Below are positions 1-5,498 of a stretch of 6,961 nucleotides of DNA, in pieces. Origin of the DNA: Clostridia bacterium (GTDB lineage Bacteria > Bacillota > Clostridia > Oscillospirales > Ruminococcaceae). The translations under genes were made by a program, and so were the position numbers. Position 1 is the stretch's first letter, and each line of letters begins with the position of its first letter. The stretch spans positions 1-6,961 of the forward strand of contig BNZF01000059.1 of the NCBI GenBank assembly GCA_026000865.1. The letters are read 5' to 3'. The notes beneath the pieces were generated by a model that did no database searches, was not told the DNA's origin, and saw only the letters and a list, made by a program, of their open reading frames with translations.

Positions 1-1
1 T

Positions 2-157
2 TTTTGGGGTTATGCTAAGCATCGGCTCGTCAAATTTAAAGGCATACCAAAGGAAAAATTCATTATTTATCTGAAAGAAACTGAGTTTAGATTTAATAAT
101 CGCGACATTGATTTGTATAAATTTTTGTTGTCAGTTTTGCGTAAAAAACCACTCTAA
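2..157 (+). CDS. IS1595-family (ISXO2-like) transposase, C-terminal fragment cut by the window edge
   Basis: This is the last 51 codons of a transposase, read in frame 2 from base 2 and ending in TAA at 155-157. The visible protein begins FWGYAKHRLVKFKGIP and continues through KETEFRFNNR to LRKKPL. This pattern (FW.xAK.RL.KF.GIP, then a conserved Glu before a RFN.R motif) is the C-terminal end of the DDE-type catalytic domain of the ISXO2-like/IS1595 family. The Glu in ETEFRFNNR is probably the third acidic active-site residue. The enzyme cuts and joins the ends of its insertion sequence. The rest of the gene and the left IS end lie outside the window, so I cannot tell whether the copy is intact. 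The stop codon lies inside the conserved IS tail that recurs at 1418-1447. Confidence 0.85.
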   Translation, partial: FWGYAKHRLVKFKGIPKEKFIIYLKETEFRFNNRDIDLYKFLLSVLRKKPL

Positions 158-171
158 TCTTGTCGAGACCC
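142..171 (+). mobile_element. Right end of the IS1595-like element (putative terminal inverted repeat)
   Basis: The transposase stop is followed at once by TCTTGTCGAGACCC, which ends at 171. Read from outside, this gives GGGTCTCGACAAGA, a terminus beginning GGG as is common for IS1595-family ends. Thirty bases (142-171) recur at 1418-1447 with only two mismatches, at 149-150, which marks the element boundary. IS1595 members usually duplicate 8 bases of target, so the candidate duplication on this side is TTGATTTT (172-179). The matching left end is off-window, so the boundary is inferred from the repeat and the transposase stop. Confidence 0.6.
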
Positions 172-241
172 TTGATTTTTTATAGACTATATTGGCTTGA
201 ATATTAACAAAAATATATAAAGTCTCGCTTGTCTGTGAGAG

Positions 242-263
242 GTGGGTAGCACGCCCCACGCCC
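242..263. repeat. GC-rich hairpin island with a 7-bp tandem repeat
   Basis: This short GC-rich patch sits in very AT-rich DNA. GTGGG (242-246) can pair with CCCAC (255-259) across an 8-base loop, and CACGCCC is repeated twice in tandem at 250-263. It lies between the IS end and the small minus-strand gene and could serve as a weak transcription stop for either. It lacks a T tract on either strand, so a terminator call is not secure. It may be a remnant of a dispersed intergenic repeat. Confidence 0.35.
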
Positions 264-281
264 GTATATGAGATTTATCTT

Positions 282-297
282 ATGATTGAATGATTGA
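282..297. repeat. 8-bp tandem duplication
   Basis: ATGATTGA is present twice with no spacer (282-289 and 290-297) in noncoding DNA downstream of the small minus-strand gene. It is a short exact duplication, probably from replication slippage. No function is apparent. Confidence 0.5.
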
Positions 298-345
298 AAA
301 ATAATCTATAAAAACGAAAATTGCTATAGTCTGTTCCATTATTTC

Positions 346-561
346 TTACGCAATAACACGAATTATTGGCTCGGTGTATTCTTCGCGGTCGTACACATAT
401 TTGCCTTTTTCGTCAATAAATTCTGACCCGTATCGCTCGGCGGTGTGTGAACACATGTATTCGATGGTATAGCACAAATCAAAAGTGTTGGCTATTTCAC
501 GTGCTTTTTCAAAGTTGATTACCTCCGTGAAATTGTCGTTTTCACTATCGTTTTTGCACAA
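346..561 (-). CDS. Small hypothetical protein (71 aa)
   Basis: This is an acidic soluble 71-residue protein that I do not recognise. It has no signal peptide or membrane segment. Its N-terminal part (FTEVINFEKAREIANTFD, residues 11-28) looks like a normal cytoplasmic amphipathic helix, and the C-terminal part is rich in Glu, Asp and Tyr (GKYVYDREEYTEP). Composition and codon use look like real coding sequence. The start is uncertain: the first usable codon is TTG at 561-559, no clear Shine-Dalgarno sequence precedes it, and an in-frame stop lies 10 codons upstream. The next in-frame ATG is about residue 36. It stands alone between the IS end and a long noncoding stretch and has no partner gene. 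It may be a genuine small gene or the 3' remnant of a longer one disturbed by the nearby element. Confidence 0.5.
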   Translation of the reverse strand: MCKNDSENDNFTEVINFEKAREIANTFDLCYTIEYMCSHTAERYGSEFIDEKGKYVYDREEYTEPIIRVIA

Positions 562-704
562 CTCTATCCCATCTGGGAGAAATATTATTTATTTCATTTT
601 ATTACTTCTTTTTTTGTGACTATAACTCTATATGTGAATCACTCTTTAAAATTTGCAATGGAACTGAACTTCTAAAACTTATTTTTTATAGTTTTTGTAA
701 GTAA

Positions 705-748
705 GGGGTGCGGTGTATACCCCACCGATAAGCGGGGCAGAACCCCGC
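705..748. repeat. GC-rich double hairpin
   Basis: Two stem-loops lie close together. GGGGT (705-709) can pair with ACCCC (719-723), and GCGGGG (732-737) can pair with CCCCGC (743-748) across the loop CAGAA. The second is compact and GC-only, so it should fold stably in RNA of either strand. No run of T follows on either strand, so it is not a canonical intrinsic terminator. Its G/C content contrasts sharply with the surrounding DNA, like the island at 242-263, and both could be dispersed intergenic repeat remnants. Confidence 0.45.
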
Positions 749-827
749 AACCCCGTTGTTATATTTATACTATACTATTAAAAAATAGGTTTTAAAAGGT
801 GATTCTCATTCTACATTCTCAAAGATT

Positions 828-844
828 ATTTGCACAATGCAAAT
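828..844. promoter_or_regulatory. Perfect 7-bp inverted repeat, possible operator
   Basis: ATTTGCA (828-834), the spacer CAA and TGCAAAT (838-844) form an exact dyad, 63 bases upstream of the -35 box at 908. The size and symmetry would suit a dimeric regulator, but no regulator gene is in view and a chance palindrome in AT-rich DNA cannot be excluded. Confidence 0.3.
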
Positions 845-907
845 TCGCATTATAAGCCATTTTTTGATATTTTTGCTATCTAATTCAACCTCATGCAAGA
901 AAAAGCT

Positions 908-936
908 TGACACATCATTTTTTTGATGTTATAATA
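908..936 (+). promoter_or_regulatory. Consensus sigma-70/sigma-A promoter for the nuclease gene
   Basis: TTGACA (908-913) and TATAAT (931-936) are separated by exactly 17 bases, a perfect match to the housekeeping consensus. The ATG at 972 lies 35 bases after the -10 box, giving a short leader, and AGGAG at 961-965 is 6 bases before the start. The spacer carries a small dyad, CATCA (914-918) and TGATG (925-929), a possible operator within the promoter. Confidence 0.85.
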
Positions 937-971
937 TTCATAGATAAAAAACTTGCTGCAAGGAGCAGAAC

Positions 972-1433
972 ATGTCAATCGAAAACAGTGTCGAAATTGT
1001 CACCAAACCTCATTATGATTTTATGTTCAAGAAAATTTGCAAAGATGAGGAAGTTTTGCGACCGCTTGTCGCTGAAATTCTCAACGTGAATTTGGATAAT
1101 CTTACGGCGGTTGAATTTGTTGACACAGAATTCACAAAAGACGATAGCGAAGGAAAAACTTGCCGTGTTGACATTCTTGTGACGGTCAATAATCAAGTCA
1201 TAAACTTGGAACTTAATGTCGCTGCCCAGACTGATTACAAGGATAGGTCATTGCTTTATGCGGCTAAAATTTTTGCTCGCGGGCTTGCAAAAAACAAGAA
1301 ATACGGCGAAGTGACGTCTGTAATTTGCGTTAATTTTATTGATTTTGAGTTGTTTGAATATGCGAAGTTTCACGGTCAATTTCAAATGCTTGAATTAGAA
1401 AATCATACACTTTTATCTAAAAAATTACTCTAA
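972..1433 (+). CDS. Rpn/PDDEXK_2-family nuclease (putative transposase), C-terminally truncated
   Basis: The 153-residue protein matches the N-terminal half of the Rpn-like PD-(D/E)XK family (recombination-promoting nuclease/putative transposase), whose members are usually around 280-310 residues. Visible landmarks are the opening TKPHYDFMFKKI (11-22), the catalytic core with RVDILV (D67) and INLELN (E80), the YKDRSLLYAAKIFARGL helix (89-105), and VICVNFIDFELF (117-128). The family usually has E-x-Q or E-x-K at the second motif; here it is E-L-N (N82), so activity is doubtful. Family members are metal-dependent DNA endonucleases linked to RecA-independent recombination. The start is fixed by AGGAG 6 bases upstream and a consensus promoter. 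The gene stops soon after the conserved LENHTLLS segment: its last codons (KKLL, stop) match the IS tail at 1418-1447. It is therefore very probably a broken remnant still carrying an intact promoter. Confidence 0.85.
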   Translation: MSIENSVEIVTKPHYDFMFKKICKDEEVLRPLVAEILNVNLDNLTAVEFVDTEFTKDDSEGKTCRVDILVTVNNQVINLELNVAAQTDYKDRSLLYAAKIFARGLAKNKKYGEVTSVICVNFIDFELFEYAKFHGQFQMLELENHTLLSKKLL

Positions 1434-1447
1434 TCTTGTCGAGACCC
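1418..1447 (+). mobile_element. Solo IS1595-like end fused to the truncated nuclease gene
   Basis: This stretch matches the tail of the upstream IS (142-171) at 28 of 30 positions; only 1425-1426 differ (TT instead of CC). It supplies the last codons and the TAA stop of the truncated nuclease gene. No transposase-coding sequence lies next to it, so it is a bare end. The orientation, with CCC outermost at 1447, places the missing IS body on the side now occupied by the nuclease gene. The flanking 8 bases, AAAATCAA (1448-1455), are the exact reverse complement of the 8 bases after the first copy (172-179). Confidence 0.7.
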
Positions 1448-1548
1448 AAAATCAAATTACTATAGTGATTGTGTATCCATTCAAAATTCATTATTGGTTG
1501 TGCTGTGGACGATTATGATAACGGCGAATTCGTGGTATGACGACAGTT

Positions 1549-1605
1549 GAGGAGCTTATAATGCACAAAGACCTTCGGAAAAAATCCAAAGGTCTTCATA
1601 CATAA
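1549..1605 (+). other. Shine-Dalgarno-led 14-codon mini-ORF spanning a hairpin
   Basis: GAGGAG (1549-1554) lies 6 bases before ATG at 1561, which opens a 14-residue reading frame (MHKDLRKKSKGLHT) ending in TAA at 1603-1605. The spacing is ideal, but the product is only a short basic peptide and the hairpin at 1568-1596 lies wholly inside the frame. It may be the relic start of a lost gene, a leader-like peptide or chance. Just upstream, a different frame reads like a gene tail (IGCAVDDYDNGEFVV, stop at about 1540), hinting that this gap holds eroded coding sequence. Confidence 0.2.
1568..1596. terminator. Hairpin between convergent genes, candidate terminator
   Basis: AAGACCTT (1568-1575) pairs perfectly with AAGGTCTT (1589-1596). 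Inside, after a C/A mismatch, GGA (1577-1579) pairs with TCC (1585-1587) around a five-A loop. It sits between the plus-strand nuclease remnant and the end of the minus-strand RTX gene, 41 bases past the RTX stop, where a terminator is expected. Neither side carries a real T tract (minus strand continues TGTGC, plus strand CATAC), so it may act poorly or stabilise the mRNA 3' end instead. Confidence 0.5.
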
Positions 1606-1616
1606 AAACTCAAAAA

Positions 1617-1638
1617 ATCCGTTTTCTATCCGTTTTCT
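1617..1638. repeat. 11-bp tandem duplication at the RTX stop codon
   Basis: ATCCGTTTTCT occurs twice with no spacer (1617-1627 and 1628-1638). The right copy overlaps the TAG stop of the RTX gene (complement of 1637-1639). Translation ends before the duplication, so the protein is unaffected. It looks like a slippage duplication just past the gene. Confidence 0.55.
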
Positions 1639-4600
1639 AATTGTTCAGAGAGGTCGAAATAATTACAAACTCAAACGTATTCTTATCAACAGTGGTTAGT
1701 ACACCGTCTGCAAATTCAAAAGTGAAACTTGCCCCACCCCACTTGAAGTTATTAATTGTGAGTTTGTCATTTGTGCCGTTTACTATAATTTCAAGCACTG
1801 AACCATAGAGATTTGAAATCGTTACTTCATCCAAATTAATGTCCGTGAATATGACGAAGTTGTTGCCGAAACCCCAATCATCAATTGTGTCATGGTCGTA
1901 ACCGATTCCGAAAATATAGGTGTCACTGCCGTTTCCGCCATATAAATAATCGTTACCTGCACCGCCATCAAGAAGGTCGCCACCGTCATTACCATAGAGT
2001 TGGTCGTTACCGTCACCGCCGTACAGAGTGTCATTTCCGTTTCCGCCAGATAATCCATCATTGCCGCCCTGTCCATAAATTATGCCGCCATCATTGCCGT
2101 TTATCGCGAGCCAATCGTTATTTTCAGTGCCGTAAATCGGAGCATATTTCGCTTGAATTTCATACTGCCCGATAATTGCACCATTATCAAACACAAAATT
2201 GAAATTTCTGTTGCTGTTAAAATTAAAGAAACCTTGAATTGTCAAACGGTCTTCCGTTCCTGCAAAATTAATGATAAGGTCGTTCCACGCGTTTTTTGTG
2301 TTTACCATCTGATTTGCAGACAGCCCTGAGATGCGAATAGTGTTGTCTCCTGATGAATCATTTACAGTATCAAAACCATATCCATTTTTGAAGATATAAG
2401 TGTCGTTACCATGGTCACCTTGCAGGTAATCATTACCGTAACCGCCGTCTAAAACGTCGTTTCCGCCACCGCCGTAAACATAATCATCGTCGCTGCCGCC
2501 ATACAGATAGCTTGAAGTATCACCGCCGTGAATTACGTCATTTCCGTCATCACCTAATATAATGTTCGTTCCGTTTCCGCCGTAAAGATTATCGTCGCCA
2601 TTACCGCCAAAAATAATATCCATGTTGTTTCCACCATAGATGCTGTCGTTGCCATCAATGCCCATGATAATATTAAGACCATTTCCTACAGAAATATCAT
2701 CACCATTGCTTGTCCCTTGTACAATTGAACCGTCGTCACCGCCCCCAAGGACTTTTGATTCTCCTGAAAAACTGAAAGAGAAATTGAGCGGATTTAACAA
2801 GTAATCTTGAATTGTGATAGAATTACCAGTATCTTTGTTTGTTAAAACAAGAGCCATGGATTCGTTCACTGAAATCGCGTACTCATCTGCACTTATTCCG
2901 TCAGCAAAAATTAATTCGCTTAATCCGTTTTTATCTGTAATTATATTGTTGTCGTGTTCTGCTTCAAAAACATATATGTCGTTTCCTGCTTCGCCGTTAA
3001 GCGTATTATTTCCTTTACCGCCATATAAAATGTCGTTTCCGTTACCGCCACGAAGAGTATCTTTACCGTCTCCGCCGAAAATAAAATCATTGTTATTTGT
3101 TCCGTAATAATTGTCGTTACCGTCTGTTCCGATATAAGTGTTTCCAGATTTGGAAAGCTCTACGATTTTTTCATATCTAGAAGAAATTGCAGAATAAAGT
3201 GTGTTATAATCGCTGAATAAGCTAGTGCCATTTATTGTGTCAAATGATTTAAGATAAACGCCAAGACTGTAAATAAGTGTGTCAACATTTTCGTTATCAG
3301 AAATTTTTGAATCAATAATATAATTCAAAAATGCCAAGTCAATATTTTTTTGACCATTATCATCAGTAAATATATAAGCTGCTGTCATATATCCGCCGAA
3401 TGCCGATTTCCAGTTGACAATATTGAAATAATAATTTTCAATGTTTGTGTAAACTCTTTTCAAAATCTCAGCCGCAGGAGCGTTAGGGTTTGCACCGCTT
3501 ACACCTTCAAACTCACGACCCATAAACTGCTCAATAACATGTAAATCTCTGGCATCAATATTGCCACCGCGACTATTAATTTCAATATCAGTCGAATCTG
3601 TAATAAAATACAAAATTTGTTTGAGATAATAACGCATTGCACCATTATCTTCTGCGTCATTAAATCTAATCCATAATTCAAATAATTTTCCGCTTTCATC
3701 ATCAGCTATTGCTTGGAATAAACTAGGAACGTTTCCTATGCTTGCAACACCATCATGTGTTGTATTTGAAGTATCAACAGAAAACCAAAATTCACTAATT
3801 GTTGTGGTTTTTTGTACTTCATTTTCTAAATATATAACGTCAGCATATTCAGATATCAAAGTACCAGTTTCTGTATCAAGAATATTCGACTCAGAATAAT
3901 CAAGGCTTATTGAAGTGATATTTAACTTGTCCAGTGTATATAATTCTGATTTTTCAGAAATACCGTTTTGGTTTGCGTCAATCCACACGAGTAAATCGGC
4001 AAATACGGCATCGTTTTCATCAATATTGCCGTCTTCGTTTTCGTCAAAATCTGCAAGTGCTTCAAATCCAAAAGAAGATTTTTGACCATTTGACATAAAA
4101 AATTGGTCACCGAAAAGTTCACTACCGTTATCGATTTTGCCGTTGCCATTTCTATCGAGTGCGAGGAAACCGTCTTCTGAACCAATCCAAGCTGTTTTTT
4201 CTGCAAATCTATTATTGTCAAGGTCAAAGTGAACACCGTTTTCAAGTGATGTAAGTTCAATGCCTTCTGCTCCAAAGTCGATTGCAAGCGGGTCACGTGG
4301 AGGGGCAGCATCACCAGCAGTTTCAAATTCTTCGCCTTCTTCGTCTATTCCATCGCCCATTCCGCTACCATCTGGGTCATCATCTGGTTCATCAGGGATG
4401 AGCTCTGGGTTATATAACTCTAAAAATTCTAAAAAAGCTTCTATGGCAGAAACAGAATTTGGATTTGCTAAATAAGCACTGCAAGCAGTAACTGAAGGAC
4501 GAGAAATAGAAAGTGCTCTGCCATTTTTTATCAATTTTTCATGGAGGGTTTTTATCATAATAGCAGTTAACGTCAAATTCGCTATATCGACTGCACTATA

Positions 4601-5482
4601 AGCAGGTTTTTCTTTATTCCCGATTATTCCTTTTATAGCATCTTCTACACCTTTTTTAACATCTCCTACACCTTTTGAATATGATGGACTGGGTATTTGA
4701 TTTGGATTAGACAAAGGGTTGGGTTCTTTTTCGGGTTGTTGGTTTGGTTCAGTATCCCCAGTTGGTGGTATAATTACGGGTGGAATACTAGGAAAAGGTT
4801 GTGTATTATTTTCAAGGGTTTCTCGGGGTACTGGGTCAGGCACGGGTTCTTCTTCGGGGTCGTCTTCGTTGATGCGGTTGAACCAGTAAAGAATTAAACC
4901 ATTTGGTTCAGATGAATATGATACTTCATATAATCCATTAGTAGTAATAAAAGAACTTCCACTAATATCAACTCCGTCTGTGTTGCCAAGTCTAAAGGGT
5001 TCATTTGCTTGAACATATCTTTGGAGTTGTTCATATGCTAATACTGCTTTTTCAGGAGTTGCATAAGATAGCGGTTTTACCTCCCAAAGATAGGAGGTTT
5101 CTTTATTGGTAAGAGGATTTATAATTTTCCAATACAAGTCTGCTCTACCGTTTATTAATTTACCTTTTGAATTAACATATGGAGCAAGAAGTTCTCTAAA
5201 AATTATGTCTTTGTAGAGCGTTTCAGATATATTTTTTTGAACCTGATTATGAAAATAATTCCAAGGAAGAAAATCTTTATAATGTGCTTGTCCCCAGTTA
5301 CCTGCACTTGGTTTGCCCAATAGACTATAATTATAATCTTCCATTGCCTCATTTTCGGCTTCTGTTACTGTATTGGCGTAAATTGGAATATTAATAGGAA
5401 GAGATGCAATTGTTGGTAACAATATTGTTAATGCTAATATGCATGCGATTATTTGCATGAATTTTTTCTTTATTTGGAACAT
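1637..5482 (-). CDS. Secreted RTX calcium-binding protein with N-terminal PD-(D/E)XK nuclease-like domain (1281 aa)
   Basis: This large exported multidomain protein is a candidate toxin. Residues 1-36 form a Sec signal peptide: basic MFQIKKKF, a hydrophobic core, probable cleavage after IYA. Residues 75-205 carry GRADLY (D115), WEVKP (E134, K136) and EQLQRYV (151-157), the pattern of PD-(D/E)XK nuclease-fold toxin domains. A Pro-rich linker (208-270) and an acidic stretch (362-390) follow. Residues 398-520 hold three EF-hand-like loops starting at D443, D480 and D502, and 560-780 is the helical NSRGG.IDARDL module of RTX proteins. Three RTX blocks (785-839, 923-1031, 1118-1191) each precede a capping domain. 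Only C14 (in the signal) and C334 are cysteines. There is no LPXTG motif and no secretion genes nearby. The start is fixed by AAGGAG 9 bases upstream, and the gene lies 16 bases after a DUF4304-like gene, suggesting coupled expression. Nuclease activity is inferred, not shown. Confidence 0.9.
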   Translation of the reverse strand: MFQIKKKFMQIIACILALTILLPTIASLPINIPIYANTVTEAENEAMEDYNYSLLGKPSAGNWGQAHYKDFLPWNYFHNQVQKNISETLYKDIIFRELLAPYVNSKGKLINGRADLYWKIINPLTNKETSYLWEVKPLSYATPEKAVLAYEQLQRYVQANEPFRLGNTDGVDISGSSFITTNGLYEVSYSSEPNGLILYWFNRINEDDPEEEPVPDPVPRETLENNTQPFPSIPPVIIPPTGDTEPNQQPEKEPNPLSNPNQIPSPSYSKGVGDVKKGVEDAIKGIIGNKEKPAYSAVDIANLTLTAIMIKTLHEKLIKNGRALSISRPSVTACSAYLANPNSVSAIEAFLEFLELYNPELIPDEPDDDPDGSGMGDGIDEEGEEFETAGDAAPPRDPLAIDFGAEGIELTSLENGVHFDLDNNRFAEKTAWIGSEDGFLALDRNGNGKIDNGSELFGDQFFMSNGQKSSFGFEALADFDENEDGNIDENDAVFADLLVWIDANQNGISEKSELYTLDKLNITSISLDYSESNILDTETGTLISEYADVIYLENEVQKTTTISEFWFSVDTSNTTHDGVASIGNVPSLFQAIADDESGKLFELWIRFNDAEDNGAMRYYLKQILYFITDSTDIEINSRGGNIDARDLHVIEQFMGREFEGVSGANPNAPAAEILKRVYTNIENYYFNIVNWKSAFGGYMTAAYIFTDDNGQKNIDLAFLNYIIDSKISDNENVDTLIYSLGVYLKSFDTINGTSLFSDYNTLYSAISSRYEKIVELSKSGNTYIGTDGNDNYYGTNNNDFIFGGDGKDTLRGGNGNDILYGGKGNNTLNGEAGNDIYVFEAEHDNNIITDKNGLSELIFADGISADEYAISVNESMALVLTNKDTGNSITIQDYLLNPLNFSFSFSGESKVLGGGDDGSIVQGTSNGDDISVGNGLNIIMGIDGNDSIYGGNNMDIIFGGNGDDNLYGGNGTNIILGDDGNDVIHGGDTSSYLYGGSDDDYVYGGGGNDVLDGGYGNDYLQGDHGNDTYIFKNGYGFDTVNDSSGDNTIRISGLSANQMVNTKNAWNDLIINFAGTEDRLTIQGFFNFNSNRNFNFVFDNGAIIGQYEIQAKYAPIYGTENNDWLAINGNDGGIIYGQGGNDGLSGGNGNDTLYGGDGNDQLYGNDGGDLLDGGAGNDYLYGGNGSDTYIFGIGYDHDTIDDWGFGNNFVIFTDINLDEVTISNLYGSVLEIIVNGTNDKLTINNFKWGGASFTFEFADGVLTTVDKNTFEFVIISTSLNN
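1910..2131 (-). repeat. RTX nonapeptide block 3 (residues 1118-1191)
   Basis: GTENNDWLAI opens the block, followed by the best-preserved units (SGGNGNDTL, YGGDGNDQL, DGGAGNDYL) and GSDTYIF. The third capping domain (1192-1270, with GYDHDTIDDWG and DKLTINNF) leads directly to the C terminus, which ends FEFVIISTSLNN. That hydrophobic tail could act as a type I secretion signal, but nothing else nearby supports this. Confidence 0.85.
2390..2716 (-). repeat. RTX nonapeptide block 2 (residues 923-1031)
   Basis: This is the longest block, about 109 residues, with units such as YGGNGTNII, YGGGGNDVL and DGGYGNDYL, ending in GNDTYIF. Several units are degenerate (GNGLNII, GGDTSSYL) and may not bind calcium. 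The second capping domain (1032-1110, with GYGFDTVNDSS and DRLTIQGFF) resembles the haemolysin-type calcium-binding-related domain. Confidence 0.85.
2966..3130 (-). repeat. RTX nonapeptide block 1 (residues 785-839)
   Basis: GTDGNDNYYG starts a run of GGxGxDxLx repeats (FGGDGKDTL, RGGNGNDIL, YGGKGNNTL) ending in GNDIYVF. These form a parallel beta-roll that binds calcium between turns. Residues 840-921 after it form the first capping domain, which contains LIFADGISADEYAIS and ITIQDYL. Confidence 0.85.
3923..4291 (-). other. EF-hand-like calcium-binding module of the RTX protein (residues about 398-520)
   Basis: The order FLALDRNGNGKID..SELFGD, then FDENEDGNIDENDAVF, then WIDANQNGISEKSEL is the well-known module before the nonapeptide repeats in many RTX/FrpC-like proteins. 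Calcium ligands are D443/N445/N447/D451, D480/N482/D484/D491 and D502/N504/N506/E513. It should bind calcium on leaving the cell and promote folding of the protein. Confidence 0.75.
4868..5260 (-). other. PD-(D/E)XK nuclease-like domain of the RTX protein (residues about 75-205)
   Basis: The order is a helix with Glu (ISETLYKDI, E87), then GRADLY with D115, an 18-residue gap, YLWEVKP with E134 and K136, an amphipathic helix ending EQLQRYV, and a final strand pair (GLYEVSYS, GLILYWF). D-x(18)-E-x-K followed by a Q-L-x-x-Y helix matches restriction-endonuclease-fold toxin domains of polymorphic toxins, where a GR.D...(Y/W)E(I/V)KP core is typical. All expected catalytic residues are present. 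Assignment is by motif only. Confidence 0.6.
5375..5482 (-). other. Sec signal peptide coding region of the RTX protein
   Basis: Residues 1-36 have a Lys-rich start (KKK at 5-7), a hydrophobic core (IIACILALTILLPTIASL, 11-28) and a polar end before TVTEAENEA. The best cleavage site is after I-Y-A (34-36). There is no lipobox: C14 lies inside the hydrophobic core. Classical RTX proteins have no N-terminal signal because they leave through type I secretion, so this segment decides how export should be viewed. Confidence 0.8.
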
Positions 5483-5491
5483 AATTTTGTT

Positions 5492-5497
5492 CTCCTT
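5492..5497 (-). promoter_or_regulatory. Ribosome binding site of the RTX gene, abutting the upstream stop codon
   Basis: AAGGAG on the minus strand lies 9 bases before the ATG at 5482-5480 and one base after the TAA of the DUF4304-like gene (5501-5499). This fixes the first Met as the start and suggests that ribosomes finishing the upstream gene reinitiate here. Confidence 0.8.
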
Positions 5498-5498
5498 T

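Larger units (their letters stand above)
562..907. other. Noncoding stretch of about 345 bases between divergent genes
   Basis: I see no credible gene here on either strand. It holds a weak AT-rich inverted repeat (AAAACT 674-679 with AGTTTT 690-695, 10-base loop), a GC-rich double hairpin (705-748) and a perfect short palindrome (828-844). It separates the small minus-strand gene from the plus-strand nuclease gene, so it should contain the promoter of the former, but I could not identify one. The nuclease promoter starts at its right edge. Confidence 0.6.

Noticed and set aside
220..235. AGTCTCGCTTGTCT as a left IS end matching GGGTCTCGACAAGA
   Set aside because: Only the GTCTCG core agrees; the flanking bases do not match, so it does not qualify as an IS terminus.
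802..822. Possible Fur-box-like sequence (GATTCTCATTCTAC)
   Set aside because: Its match to the GATAATGATAATCATTATC pattern is poor and it lacks the required dyad; no iron genes are nearby.
907..1089. 60-residue plus-strand frame starting before the nuclease gene
   Set aside because: It overlaps the promoter and the start of the nuclease gene in another frame, lacks a ribosome binding site and resembles no protein family.
1885..2175. Plus-strand frame rich in His and Arg, opposite the RTX repeats
   Set aside because: It is the antisense of the Gly-Asp-Asn repeats of the large minus-strand gene; its odd composition follows from that repeat and it has no ribosome binding site.
1910..3130. Regular short repeats resembling a CRISPR array
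   Set aside because: The repeats are 27-base coding units of the RTX nonapeptide, degenerate and without unique spacers.
4260..4897. Ser/Pro-rich and Trp/Phe-rich frames on the plus strand
   Set aside because: They are antisense to the acidic and proline-rich linkers of the RTX protein and have no start signals.
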